NCBI GenBank assembly: GCA_003577005.1
Contig: QEUW01000221.1
Span: 1 to 12,464, forward strand
Source of the DNA: Chloroflexota bacterium
Lineage (GTDB): Bacteria; Chloroflexota; Anaerolineae; Caldilineales; Caldilineaceae
DNA length: 12,464 nucleotides
Direction of reading: 5' to 3'
A model generated the notes under the pieces. The model was not told where the DNA came from and ran no database searches. It saw only the letters and a list, made by a program, of their open reading frames with translations. Shown here one piece after another: positions 1-6,900 of this stretch (position 1 is its first letter; each line of letters begins with the position of its first letter). A program made the translations under genes and the position numbers.

Positions 1-773
1 TCTTGCCAGCGTTGATGGGCCTGATCGAGCGCCAACTGCGCCTGGGCTATGGCGTTGGCGTCCGGGTAGAGCGCGGCCAGTTGCGCCTCGGCAGTTGCGT
101 TCTGAGCCTGGGCGCTGAGCAGGGCACTCGCTTCGGGCGGGGCAAAGGCGGCGTCGTAGGCGGCCTGGGCGGCATTGCGGTTGATGGTCGCCTGCTCCAG
201 CCCAAACTCCGCCGCGGGCCGGTCTGTTGAGGTTTGATAGGTGCGCTGGGCCTGTTGCAGCGTGGCTTCGGCGTTGCGCAGAGCCGCTTCCAACGGAGCG
301 ATCTCGCTGGCGGGGGGCGGCGCCAACAGGGTAGTATACGCCGCCCGTGCGCTGATCAACGCCGCCTCGGCAGCCTGCACTTTAGCGGCGTCCGGCCCTT
401 GAACGGTCTGGCTGTAGCTCAGTTGCGCCTGAAGATAGTCGGCATGGCGTTGGTCTGCCTCACGCTGGAGCTCACCGGGGTCGAGCATCGCCAGCACAGT
501 GCCCGCCTGGACTCGTTCACCAGGGCGCACATACAGTTCGGCAATCCGCCCCGCTATTGGCAAGCCAAGGGCAACTTCGCGCGTGCCGATCACCGTCCCA
601 GGGGCGGAGACGGTCTGCTGCACCGTGCCGCGCGTGACTGTGACAGTGGCGGGCGTATGGACAAGGGCGGCTTGCGCCTGAGTCGATGCCAGCGCGTGGT
701 AGCGGAGGTAGCCGGCCACACCAGCCACCCCAATCCCACCGATCAGAAGAACAAGAAAAATCGTGCGTTTCAT
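1..773 (-). CDS. HlyD/RND-type periplasmic adaptor (membrane fusion protein), N-terminal part
   Basis: This is the first 257 codons of a minus-strand gene that leaves the window at base 1 with no stop, so the protein is partial. Residues 4-23 form a hydrophobic N-terminal membrane anchor or signal. Residues about 48-98 carry the half-lipoyl/barrel-sandwich pattern of membrane fusion proteins (RGTVQQTVSAPGTV, then GRIAELYVRPGERVQAG, then the LAMLD turn). From about residue 100 to the edge the sequence is Ala/Gln/Glu-rich, with the long heptad-like run expected of the periplasmic alpha-hairpin. Such proteins link an inner-membrane ABC or RND pump to the outside; no pump gene is visible, but it could lie beyond the left edge. 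The ATG at 773 was chosen because it begins directly at the anchor. It has no Shine-Dalgarno, but TATATT ends 7 nt upstream. The response regulator upstream has the same orientation and may control it (inference). Confidence 0.85.
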   Translation of the reverse strand, partial: MKRTIFLVLLIGGIGVAGVAGYLRYHALASTQAQAALVHTPATVTVTRGTVQQTVSAPGTVIGTREVALGLPIAGRIAELYVRPGERVQAGTVLAMLDPGELQREADQRHADYLQAQLSYSQTVQGPDAAKVQAAEAALISARAAYTTLLAPPPASEIAPLEAALRNAEATLQQAQRTYQTSTDRPAAEFGLEQATINRNAAQAAYDAAFAPPEASALLSAQAQNATAEAQLAALYPDANAIAQAQLALDQAHQRWQ

Positions 774-780
774 GCCCACC

Positions 781-786
781 AATATA
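781..786 (-). promoter_or_regulatory. Candidate -10 hexamer for the adaptor gene (leaderless start)
   Basis: On the minus strand TATATT is followed by exactly 7 nt and then the ATG at 773. With normal -10 spacing, transcription would begin at or next to the A of the ATG. No purine-rich ribosome-binding site is present. The -35 region is not convincing. Confidence 0.4.
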
Positions 787-833
787 GCGGGCGCAGGTTG
801 CGCGAGGGTGAAGCCGAGGTTACAGAGTTGTAA

Positions 834-913
834 TACGAAATCCGGTTGTTCACTGGACAATGATTTAGGGCAATAGCTCAGAACCTATGTCCAGTGAACA
901 GAGGGATTTGGTA
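834..913. repeat. 80-bp inverted-repeat element, MITE-like, flanked by TA
   Basis: Perfect 13-bp arms TGTTCACTGGACA (847-859) and TGTCCAGTGAACA (888-900) enclose a 28-nt spacer. Pairing continues outward imperfectly (AAATCC on the left, GGATTT on the right), giving terminal repeats of about 24 bp. The outer edges are TA dinucleotides (834-835 and 912-913), as expected for a TA target duplication of the IS630/mariner type. The element fills most of the gap between the response regulator's stop codon and the adaptor gene. There is no T-run after the stem on either strand, so it is not a standard intrinsic terminator. It could also be an operator or an mRNA-stabilising stem. Confidence 0.5.
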
Positions 914-916
914 TAG

Positions 917-1639
917 TTACGAGGCCACCAGCCGGTAGCCAATACCCGGCACGGTCAGCAGCAGCGTGGGGCGGTCGGGGTCAGGTTCGATCTTTTGGCG
1001 CAGCCGGCGGATGTGGACGTTGACTACTTTGTCGCTTTCGACATCGCCGTCATAGCCCCAAACGGCAGCCAGGATCTGGTTGCGGGTGAGCGCCTGGCCA
1101 GGGTGCTGGGCAAAATAGACCAGTAGACGAAACTCCAGCGGGGTGAGGTTGAGTACTTGTCGTCCGCGTATCACCTGCCCGCGCTGCCGGTCGATCACCA
1201 GGTCGGCGGCGAAGAGCAGGTTGGCGTCGCCGGCAAACTCGCCATAGGCCCGGCGTAACAGCGCCCGGATGCGCGAGAGCAGTTCGCGCAGGCTGTAAGG
1301 TTTGGTCAGATAGTCATCGGCGCCCATCTCGAGCCCCACCACTTTGTCCACCTCGTCGGCACGCACGGTGAGCATCAGGATCGGCTGGCGCAGCCCGGCC
1401 TGGCGCAACCGGCGACAACGGTCAAAGCCAGAGCCATCGGGCAGCCGCACGTCGAGGATAATCAGATGAGGGTGGTGCGCACAGGCGTAGGCTTCGCCCT
1501 CGGCGCCGGAAGATTTCCACGTCACAGAGTAGCCCTCGCGCGTCAAGGCTTCCACCAGGGCGCGGGCAATGGCGGGGTCATCTTCGATCAGCAGGATGTG
1601 TGTCTGTGGTTGCATGGCGCGGCTCAATCGTTCTTCCAT
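917..1639 (-). CDS. OmpR/PhoB-family two-component response regulator
   Basis: A DNA-binding response regulator, 240 residues from the first ATG. The receiver domain (about 12-125) has the acidic pair D20/D21, phospho-acceptor D63 in LIILDVRLPDG, T91 and K113 in LTKPY. The C-terminal winged helix (about 140-238) shows LTPLEFRLLVYFAQHPG, the VWGYDGDVESDKVVNVHIRR recognition region, and the final VPGIGYRL. Length and domain order are normal for the family. A second ATG at residue 9 (1613-1615) starts immediately before the receiver fold and is a reasonable alternative. The upstream ATG has TATACT ending 7 nt before it and no ribosome-binding site, so either the mRNA is leaderless or translation begins at the inner ATG. 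No histidine kinase lies in the window. The exporter adaptor gene follows in the same direction and may be a target or an operon partner. Confidence 0.93.
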   Translation of the reverse strand: MEERLSRAMQPQTHILLIEDDPAIARALVEALTREGYSVTWKSSGAEGEAYACAHHPHLIILDVRLPDGSGFDRCRRLRQAGLRQPILMLTVRADEVDKVVGLEMGADDYLTKPYSLRELLSRIRALLRRAYGEFAGDANLLFAADLVIDRQRGQVIRGRQVLNLTPLEFRLLVYFAQHPGQALTRNQILAAVWGYDGDVESDKVVNVHIRRLRQKIEPDPDRPTLLLTVPGIGYRLVAS

Positions 1640-1646
1640 GCCAGAT

Positions 1647-1652
1647 AGTATA
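1647..1652 (-). promoter_or_regulatory. Candidate -10 hexamer for the response regulator (leaderless start)
   Basis: TATACT on the minus strand is followed by 7 nt (ATCTGGC) and the ATG at 1639. This is the same spacing as at the adaptor gene downstream. The -35 region is weak. No Shine-Dalgarno can fit between this hexamer and the ATG. Confidence 0.4.
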
Positions 1653-1753
1653 CCATTTTACACGAGTTTTGCACCGAGAACTGGACTCGTTTTGTTGCAG
1701 GACGCACTCTGGCTGCCGGTTGGCCTGTCTCTTTTGCCCGACCTATGCTATCC

Positions 1754-1759
1754 TATAAT
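1754..1759 (+). promoter_or_regulatory. -10 element TATAAT for the coiled-coil/HNH gene pair
   Basis: A perfect TATAAT lies 37 nt before the ATG of the coiled-coil gene, leaving room for a leader with a ribosome-binding site. The candidate -35, TTGCCC at 1734-1739, is only 14 nt upstream, which is shorter than ideal, so the -35 assignment is unsure. Confidence 0.45.
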
Positions 1760-1796
1760 CATCAATCTAGAATGGCTTGTGCAGAGAGGGCGAAAA

Positions 1797-2111
1797 ATGA
1801 CGGATGTTGAATATCAACAGTGGTGGCAATTGCATATCCGTGTGGCTCGCGGTGAACCGCTCGATGACACAGAACAGGCGCTCTATCGTGCCGGGATGGA
1901 CGAACTTGATCGGGAAGAGGCCGAGCGACTGCAGCTTGCTTCACTGGCGCATTTACAGGAACTGCGCAACCAGGTACAGCGATTGACCCAGAGCCTCGTT
2001 CAATTAACCAAGCAAACCGAGTCACTCAGTAGTCGAATCGCAGCGCTTGAGCAAACATACCAGCAGTTGACCGGCTATCCATTGCTGTCGGACGCTAATG
2101 CCACATCCTAA
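1797..2111 (+). CDS. Small coiled-coil protein, partner of the HNH protein
   Basis: A 104-residue soluble protein, MTDVEYQQWW onward. The first 50 residues are acidic and helical. Residues about 50-95 form a regular heptad pattern (LQLASLAHLQELRNQ, then QRLTQSLVQLTKQ, then LSSRIAALEQ), so a coiled-coil oligomer is likely. I do not recognise a named domain. The ATG at 1797 was chosen over an in-frame ATG at 1569, because it has GAGAGGG about 8 nt upstream and because the longer version would run through the promoter and the divergent regulator. Its last 14 bases overlap the start of the HNH gene, which indicates translational coupling and a shared function. A small coiled-coil protein coupled to a nuclease could be an inhibitor or a structural partner (inference). 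Confidence 0.75.
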   Translation: MTDVEYQQWWQLHIRVARGEPLDDTEQALYRAGMDELDREEAERLQLASLAHLQELRNQVQRLTQSLVQLTKQTESLSSRIAALEQTYQQLTGYPLLSDANATS

Positions 2112-2613
2112 GTTTGAGGTCATTCGTCGACTCTACCGTCAAACCTGTGGCTATTGTGGCGTCACAGAATCAGCTGTCGGCAGCGAAATGACAGTTGATC
2201 ATTTCATGCCCCGCGTCGCCGGTGGCAGTGATGAATTGGATAATTTGGTCTATGCCTGTTGGAAATGTAATCAGTTCAAACATGACTTTTGGCCCGGCCC
2301 CGACGACCTCGCCCACCAACACCGTATCCTTCATCCGTTGCTGGACGATCTTGACATCCATCTTCACCCAAATGAGGAGACAGGGCGGCTTGAGGGACTG
2401 ACCGCAACCGGCCGCTTTCACATTGCCGCGCTCCGCTTGAACCGCCCGCAGCTGGTCAAATACCGCTTGGGCCAGCAACTACAGCAAATGCTTCAAGAAA
2501 AACATCGTCTTTTGGAATTACAAATTGACGAGTTGCGGAAGACAATCGCTGCTCAAGAGCAGTATCTTGCTGCCTTGCAAGCGCAAATTGACCGCTTGCG
2601 CTCTACCCAGTGA
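2098..2613 (+). CDS. HNH endonuclease-like protein with a C-terminal coiled coil
   Basis: A 171-residue protein. The N-terminal half carries an HNH/McrA-like zinc fold: C17-x2-C20 (CGYCG), the catalytic-region D34-H35 in VDHFMPR, N49, and C54-x2-C57 followed by N58 (ACWKCNQFK). All expected metal and active-site residues are present, so it looks competent as a DNA nicking or cleaving nuclease. Residues 60-115 are a helical extension with PGPDD and HRILHP motifs seen in HNH proteins of this subgroup. Residues about 125-170 are a strong coiled coil (LQQMLQEKHRLLELQIDELRK). The start ATG overlaps the upstream gene by 14 nt and has no separate ribosome-binding site, so translation is probably coupled. 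The nuclease may pair with the upstream coiled-coil protein through these matching segments (inference). Its biological target is unknown. Confidence 0.85.
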   Translation: MPHPKFEVIRRLYRQTCGYCGVTESAVGSEMTVDHFMPRVAGGSDELDNLVYACWKCNQFKHDFWPGPDDLAHQHRILHPLLDDLDIHLHPNEETGRLEGLTATGRFHIAALRLNRPQLVKYRLGQQLQQMLQEKHRLLELQIDELRKTIAAQEQYLAALQAQIDRLRSTQ

Positions 2614-2838
2614 CGTCTATTGCTCGCCTTGATACGCGTACAGGGCGAGAAGCTGTCATGCGTATAGCAACGTAAGCGAGAATTATCCCGGACAAGCGCC
2701 TGCTATCCTCGTCAAACAGCGGCCTTTCTGGCATAATACACCTGCACCATTTCCTCTGGTCCCATGCCGCCTGGCTGGCAGAAGGGGCCTCCAAGCGGTT
2801 GTTGGCGCCAAACGTGCTGGATAATATGCAGACGCTCG
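2614..2838. other. Intergenic stretch with an imperfect hairpin and a possible decayed gene end
   Basis: No intact gene is seen. An imperfect hairpin (ATACGC at 2632-2637 pairing with GCGTAT at 2660-2665, with an inner ACAG/CTGT stem) follows the HNH gene. It lacks a T-run, so a terminator role is uncertain. From about 2739 to the TGA at 2849-2851 one frame reads smoothly (HLHHFLWSHAAWLAEGAS and on to TLDGLQ). This could be the tail of a lost gene, overlapping the HsdR remnant start by 13 nt. I cannot name it. Confidence 0.3.
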
Positions 2839-3171
2839 ATGGTCTACAATGAAGCGGATACCCGCGCCAATCTCATTGACCCCAAGCTCAATATCGCCGG
2901 CTGGACGCGCAGCCAGGTCACCCGCGAGCATTTCTACCGGCCTGATTACCAGTACACGGCCGGGCGCGTAGTGCTGCGCGGCGACCGCGCCGAGCGCCAG
3001 CCGCCGCGCCGGGTCGATTATCTGTTGCGCTATACCGACCCGCGCATCTTTCGGGTGCCCCCCTTCAGCCAGATGGGAGATGTGCGCGGCGTGATCCGGC
3101 GCTTTGGCGGCGCCCCGGGCCGTTTACGCCAGACGTTGGGCGACTTACAGCGCCGGCTCTATGCGATGTAG
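2839..3171 (+). pseudogene. Remnant of type I restriction endonuclease subunit R (HsdR) with internal deletion
   Basis: An open frame of 110 codons. Residues 1-66 (MVYNEADTRANLIDPKLNIA, later VLRGDRAE and RRVDYLLRYT) match the characteristic start of EcoEI-like HsdR proteins, up to just before the second half of the PD-(D/E)xK nuclease site. Residues 67-110 (IFRVPPFSQMGDVRGVIRRF, then GGAPGR and LQRRLYAM) instead look like the extreme C-terminus of the same kind of subunit. An intact HsdR has roughly 800-1100 residues, so the helicase motor and most of the nuclease are missing and the two ends are joined in frame near base 3036. The catalytic VEAK-type motif and Walker motifs are absent, so the product cannot restrict DNA. 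No hsdM or hsdS is present. The C-terminal match is from memory and is less certain than the N-terminal one. Confidence 0.7.
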
Positions 3172-3181
3172 CGTGAAGCCC

Positions 3182-3246
3182 GCATTCCGGGAAAGGACCG
3201 CAATCGCGCTGAAGGGTCAAGTCTCTCTGGCCCTTTCCCGGAATGC
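3182..3246. repeat. 65-bp inverted repeat with 15-bp perfect arms
   Basis: GCATTCCGGGAAAGG (3182-3196) is the exact reverse complement of CCTTTCCCGGAATGC (3232-3246), with a 35-nt loop. It begins 11 nt after the stop codon of the HsdR remnant. There is no T-run after it, so it is more like a palindromic repetitive element or small MITE than a simple terminator. Whether it is repeated elsewhere in the genome cannot be seen here. Confidence 0.6.
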
Positions 3247-3315
3247 AGGCAGCGCCAATCCTTCGCCCCCAAATCCTGGTGCGCTCTGGGGCATAGCGAC
3301 ATTTCCCTGATCTGG

Positions 3316-3360
3316 TTTCTGGTATATACTGGTGTTATGCACTGAATTCTGTACCAGAAA
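3316..3360. promoter_or_regulatory. Promoter and candidate operator of the Phd/YefM antitoxin
   Basis: TATACT at 3325-3330 is a good -10 element; no strong -35 is seen. It sits inside a pair of perfect 9-bp arms, TTTCTGGTA (3316-3324) and TACCAGAAA (3352-3360), 27 nt apart. Phd/YefM proteins repress their own promoters by binding paired palindromic sites, so these arms are plausible operator halves (inference). Confidence 0.45.
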
Positions 3361-3370
3361 GCGTGTCAAA

Positions 3371-3631
3371 ATGAGCACAAAAATCATGCCTGTGACCGAT
3401 CTGCGCCGCGAGACCAGCGCGGTGATCCGTAGCGTTCAAGAAGAAGGGGATGTGGTCTACATCACCCAACATGGCCGCCCGGCTGCGGTCTTGCTCGATT
3501 ACGAGCGGTATGAGGCGCTGGTAGCGCGGGCGCGGCAGCAGGGATGGCCGCAGGGCTATTTCGACCGCACCTATGGCGCTCTGGCCGATGAACCGTTGAC
3601 TCGCGCGGAGCAGGGCGTGTTTGAAGTTTAG
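3371..3631 (+). CDS. Type II antitoxin, Phd/YefM family
   Basis: An 86-residue protein beginning MSTKIMPVTDLRRETSAVIR. The N-terminal two thirds have the Phd/YefM DNA-binding fold signature: a PVTDLR strand, a helix, then EEGDVVYITQHGRPAAVLLD and YERYEAL. The tail (DEPLTRAEQGVFEV) is the flexible toxin-binding type of segment. Such proteins bind and neutralise a toxin (RelE/YoeB, Doc or a PIN RNase) and repress their own operon. The ATG at 3371 is preferred to an in-frame GTG at 3332, because the latter is 2 nt from the -10 element and adds non-conserved residues. No canonical toxin follows. The next gene, 23 nt downstream, is an unrelated 89-residue protein, so this is either an orphan antitoxin or one half of an unusual pair. 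Confidence 0.85.
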   Translation: MSTKIMPVTDLRRETSAVIRSVQEEGDVVYITQHGRPAAVLLDYERYEALVARARQQGWPQGYFDRTYGALADEPLTRAEQGVFEV

Positions 3632-3654
3632 GCTACCATGCAGCAGCCTCCCGT

Positions 3655-3924
3655 ATGAACACACTCACCGACACGACACCCGAAGCAGATGCCGTGCTTG
3701 TGCAGTTGCTGCGCCAAACCCCAGTCTGGCGCAAACTGCAATTGATGGGCCAGTTGAATGAGATGACGCGCACGCTGGCCTTAGGTGGTATCCGCCGGCA
3801 GTATCCGCACGCCACTGCCGAGCAAGTACAGCGTCTCCTGGCGGATCGGTTGTTAGGTGCGGAACTGGCAGCGAAGGTCTATGGCCCGCTGCCACAACTT
3901 ACAGAAACAGCCGATGCCATCTGA
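3655..3924 (+). CDS. Conserved protein of unknown function (89 residues), possible toxin-antitoxin accessory
   Basis: The protein MNTLTDTTPEADAVLVQLLR onward is predicted all helical and soluble. The core WRKLQLMGQLNEMTRTLALG and GIRRQYPHATAEQVQRLLAD, then LLGAELAAKVYG, matches a small family I have seen annotated only as hypothetical, often next to toxin-antitoxin or nucleotidyltransferase genes. It starts 23 nt after the Phd-like antitoxin stop codon in the same direction, so the two are probably one transcript, and it precedes the helicase gene by 65 nt. Nothing in it looks catalytic: there is no acidic cluster of a PIN or nucleotidyltransferase domain. It could act as a partner of the antitoxin or of a lost enzyme. 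The ATG at 3655 has no strong ribosome-binding site. Confidence 0.65.
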   Translation: MNTLTDTTPEADAVLVQLLRQTPVWRKLQLMGQLNEMTRTLALGGIRRQYPHATAEQVQRLLADRLLGAELAAKVYGPLPQLTETADAI

Positions 3925-3980
3925 AGCAATCGCCGTGACGCTGCTTCTATCAACAACTCCATTGCAACAAATACAAGAGT

Positions 3981-3984
3981 GGAG
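3981..3984 (+). promoter_or_regulatory. Ribosome-binding site deciding the TTG start of the helicase
   Basis: GGAG lies 5 nt before TTG at 3990. No ATG or GTG in the frame is nearby at a suitable distance, so the TTG start is the best supported one. Confidence 0.6.
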
Positions 3985-3989
3985 CTAAA

Positions 3990-6900
3990 TTGGTTTCCTA
4001 TCGGACGGCAGAGAGCGCTAACAATAGTACAGATTTGACTTTCTTCACCAATGAAGACGGTCATACGCTGCTGGATCGATTTACGCGCACGCTGCGCGAT
4101 ACCTATCTATTTGATGTCCTCGTAGGGTACTTCCGTTCGAGTGGGTTCTATCAGTTGTACGAATCACTGGAACCAATCGAAAAGACACGGATTTTGGTTG
4201 GATTAGGCATAGATACTGAATCCTACCAGGCACTGAATAGCTGTAGCCCACTGAACGGTCATTATGCCCAGACTGTGATGGACTTTGAATCGCACAGCAA
4301 CGCCAAAAAGCAATTCCAGGATGAACTGATTCAGGAAGTAGAGGAGTCGCCCGAACAAGATCAGCGACTAGAGTTGGGTGTTCGTAAATTTATCGAGTTT
4401 TTGAAGACAGACTGTAGAGATCCTGAGCGAGACAGAGAAGAGGGAGGCAATGGTAAAAAGCTGGAGATTCGCGCCTATCCCTCACGGAATATCCATGCTA
4501 AAGTCTATATTGGGCGTTTTCACCCCGATGACCGTGACTACGGCTTTGTTATCACCGGCTCCAGCAATTTCTCTTACGCGGGTTTGGTTGCCAATCGTGA
4601 ATTTAACGTAGAACTCCGCCAGCGCCGCGATGTAGAATTTGCATTGCAGCAGTTTAATGAACTCTGGAAAGAGTCGGTCGAGGTTTCCAAAGAATTTGTG
4701 GATGCCATCGAAAACAGAACCTGGCTCAACGATACGATTACCCCCTACGAACTTTATCTCAAGCTGCTCTACGAGTATCTGCAAGAGGACATCAATCTCC
4801 AGGACGAAATTGAGCCATTTCTGCCCGAAGGCTTTATGAATTTGCAGTATCAACGCCAGGCGGTGATCCAGGCGCTCAAGAAATTGGATGAGTACAACGG
4901 CGTCTTTCTGGCTGATGTGGTGGGGTTGGGTAAAACGTTTATTGCGGCCCAGATCTTACAACAACTGCGCGGGCGCATTTTGGTGGTTTGCCCGCCGGTA
5001 CTCAAAGAGTATTGGGAAGAAAGTTTACAGGATTTTCGGGTTCCGGCAAAGGTGGAGTCGCTGGGCAAGCTGGAGCACGTTATCCGAAGTGGGACAGATC
5101 GGTTTGATTACATTGTGGTCGATGAAGCGCATCGCTTTCGCAATGAAGCCACCCAGTCATACGCCGATCTACTCGACATCTGCCGAGGGAAGAAGGTGAT
5201 TCTGGTCACAGCTACCCCCATCAATAATACAATTGATGACATCTTCGCTCAACTGAAACTCTTCCAGCCCCCTAAAAACTCAACGATCCCAGGCATTCCC
5301 AATTTGGAGAGGTTTTTTGTAGGGCTGCGCAAACGTTTTGCCCATCTGGACAAGCGCGACCCAGAATACCGCCAGTTGATGGCGGAGGTTTCGCGTGAGA
5401 TTCGCGAGCGAATCCTCAAACATGTGATGGTGCGGCGTACGCGCTCGGACGTGTTAACTTATTTCAAGGAAGACATGCAGGCGCAGGGGCTTGTCTTCCC
5501 GGAAGTGCAAGACCCTCAAAAGCTGGTCTATGAATTTGATGGTCATGTTGAATATGTGTTCAACCAGACAGTAGACCGGTTGCAGGAATTTCGCTACGCC
5601 CGGTATATTCCATTGCTCTATTATGTGGGGAGCAAGGGCCTGAGCGAATTTGAAAAGCAGCAACAGCGGAATGTGGGTGGTTTTATGAAAGGCATTCTGA
5701 TCAAGCGGCTGGAAAGCAGTTTTTATGCCTTCAAAAAAAGCCTGGAACGCTTTATCCTCTCTTATGAGCGATTTATCGAGATGTTCGATCAGGGCACGGT
5801 TTATATTAGCAATAAGGTCGACGTCTACACCCTGCTGGATAACGACGATATTGAAACGCTCGAAGAGGCTATCCTTGCAGGCAAAGCCCAAAAGTACGCT
5901 GCAACCGATTTCACCACAAATTTTCGTACTGATCTGCTCCATGATCTGGCGATGCTGCGTGAGGTGTATGCGCTTTGGCAACCGGTTCACGAGGACCCCA
6001 AACTGGATCAACTGATCCGCAACTTGCGTGGCAACCCCGTGTTGGCCGATAACAAGCTGTTGATCTTCACCGAGTCCAAAGAGACCGGTGATTACCTCTT
6101 CGAACACTTGAACGCTGCCTTCCCGGGTGTAGTGCTCTTTTTTAGCAGCCAGGGGGGCAGGCACCAAAACAGTGTCCAGGAAGTGATTACCTGCCCCCCG
6201 GCGCTTGCGCGCGGTCTTGTTCAACAGAACTTCGACCCCAACCATCGCCAGCCGCTCAACACAATCCGCATCTTGATTGCAACCGATGTGCTGGCGGAAG
6301 GCATCAACTTGCACCGCGCCCACATTCTGATCAACTACGACCTGCCCTGGAATCCAACGCGCGTCCTCCAACGGGCGGGACGCATCAACCGGTTGGGCGC
6401 AAACCATCCCAAGGTCTTTATCTTTAACTTCTTTCCCACCAGCCAGGCTGATGCCCATTTGGGGCTAGAGGCGAATATCACCAACAAGATTCAGATGTTC
6501 CACGACATCTTAGGGGAAGATGCCCGCTATCTCTCTGATGGCGAAGAGATTGGCAGCCAGCAACTCTTCGAGATGCTAAATAAGAAGAACGTCTATACCG
6601 GTGAAGACGATGAGGGCGATTCAGAGCTGAAGTACCTCGAATTGATCCGTCAGATCCGCGATGAGCAACCGGCCCTCTTTGAACGCATCCGCAAATTGCC
6701 CAAGAAAGCGCGCTCCGGCCACCGCACGGCGCTGAGCGAGGGTGAGCAATTGGTTACTTTTTTCCGCCTGGGGAAACTCAAGAAATTCTACCAAAATCGG
6801 CAAGGCAACGCCCAAGAGATCACCTTTTTTGATGCAGTGAAATTGCTCGAATGCGCGCCCGAAACCCTGCGCGCCGCGATCCCCGCTGCCTATTACCACC

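Noticed and set aside
234..833. A 199-codon plus-strand open frame at the left end
   Set aside because: It is antisense to the adaptor gene, whose anchor and lipoyl-like motifs are clear; its own residues (Arg/Gly/His-rich) look random.
834..913. Intrinsic terminator for the response regulator
   Set aside because: The stem is long enough, but no T-run follows it in the direction of transcription and the loop is 28 nt.
2739..2851. Gene-tail-like frame before the HsdR remnant
   Set aside because: Too short and without a recognisable family to be listed as its own pseudogene; described under the intergenic entry.
5454..6458. A 334-codon open frame on the minus strand inside the helicase gene
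   Set aside because: It lies antisense to conserved helicase motifs, has no family resemblance and no ribosome-binding site; it is a shadow of the plus-strand codon use.
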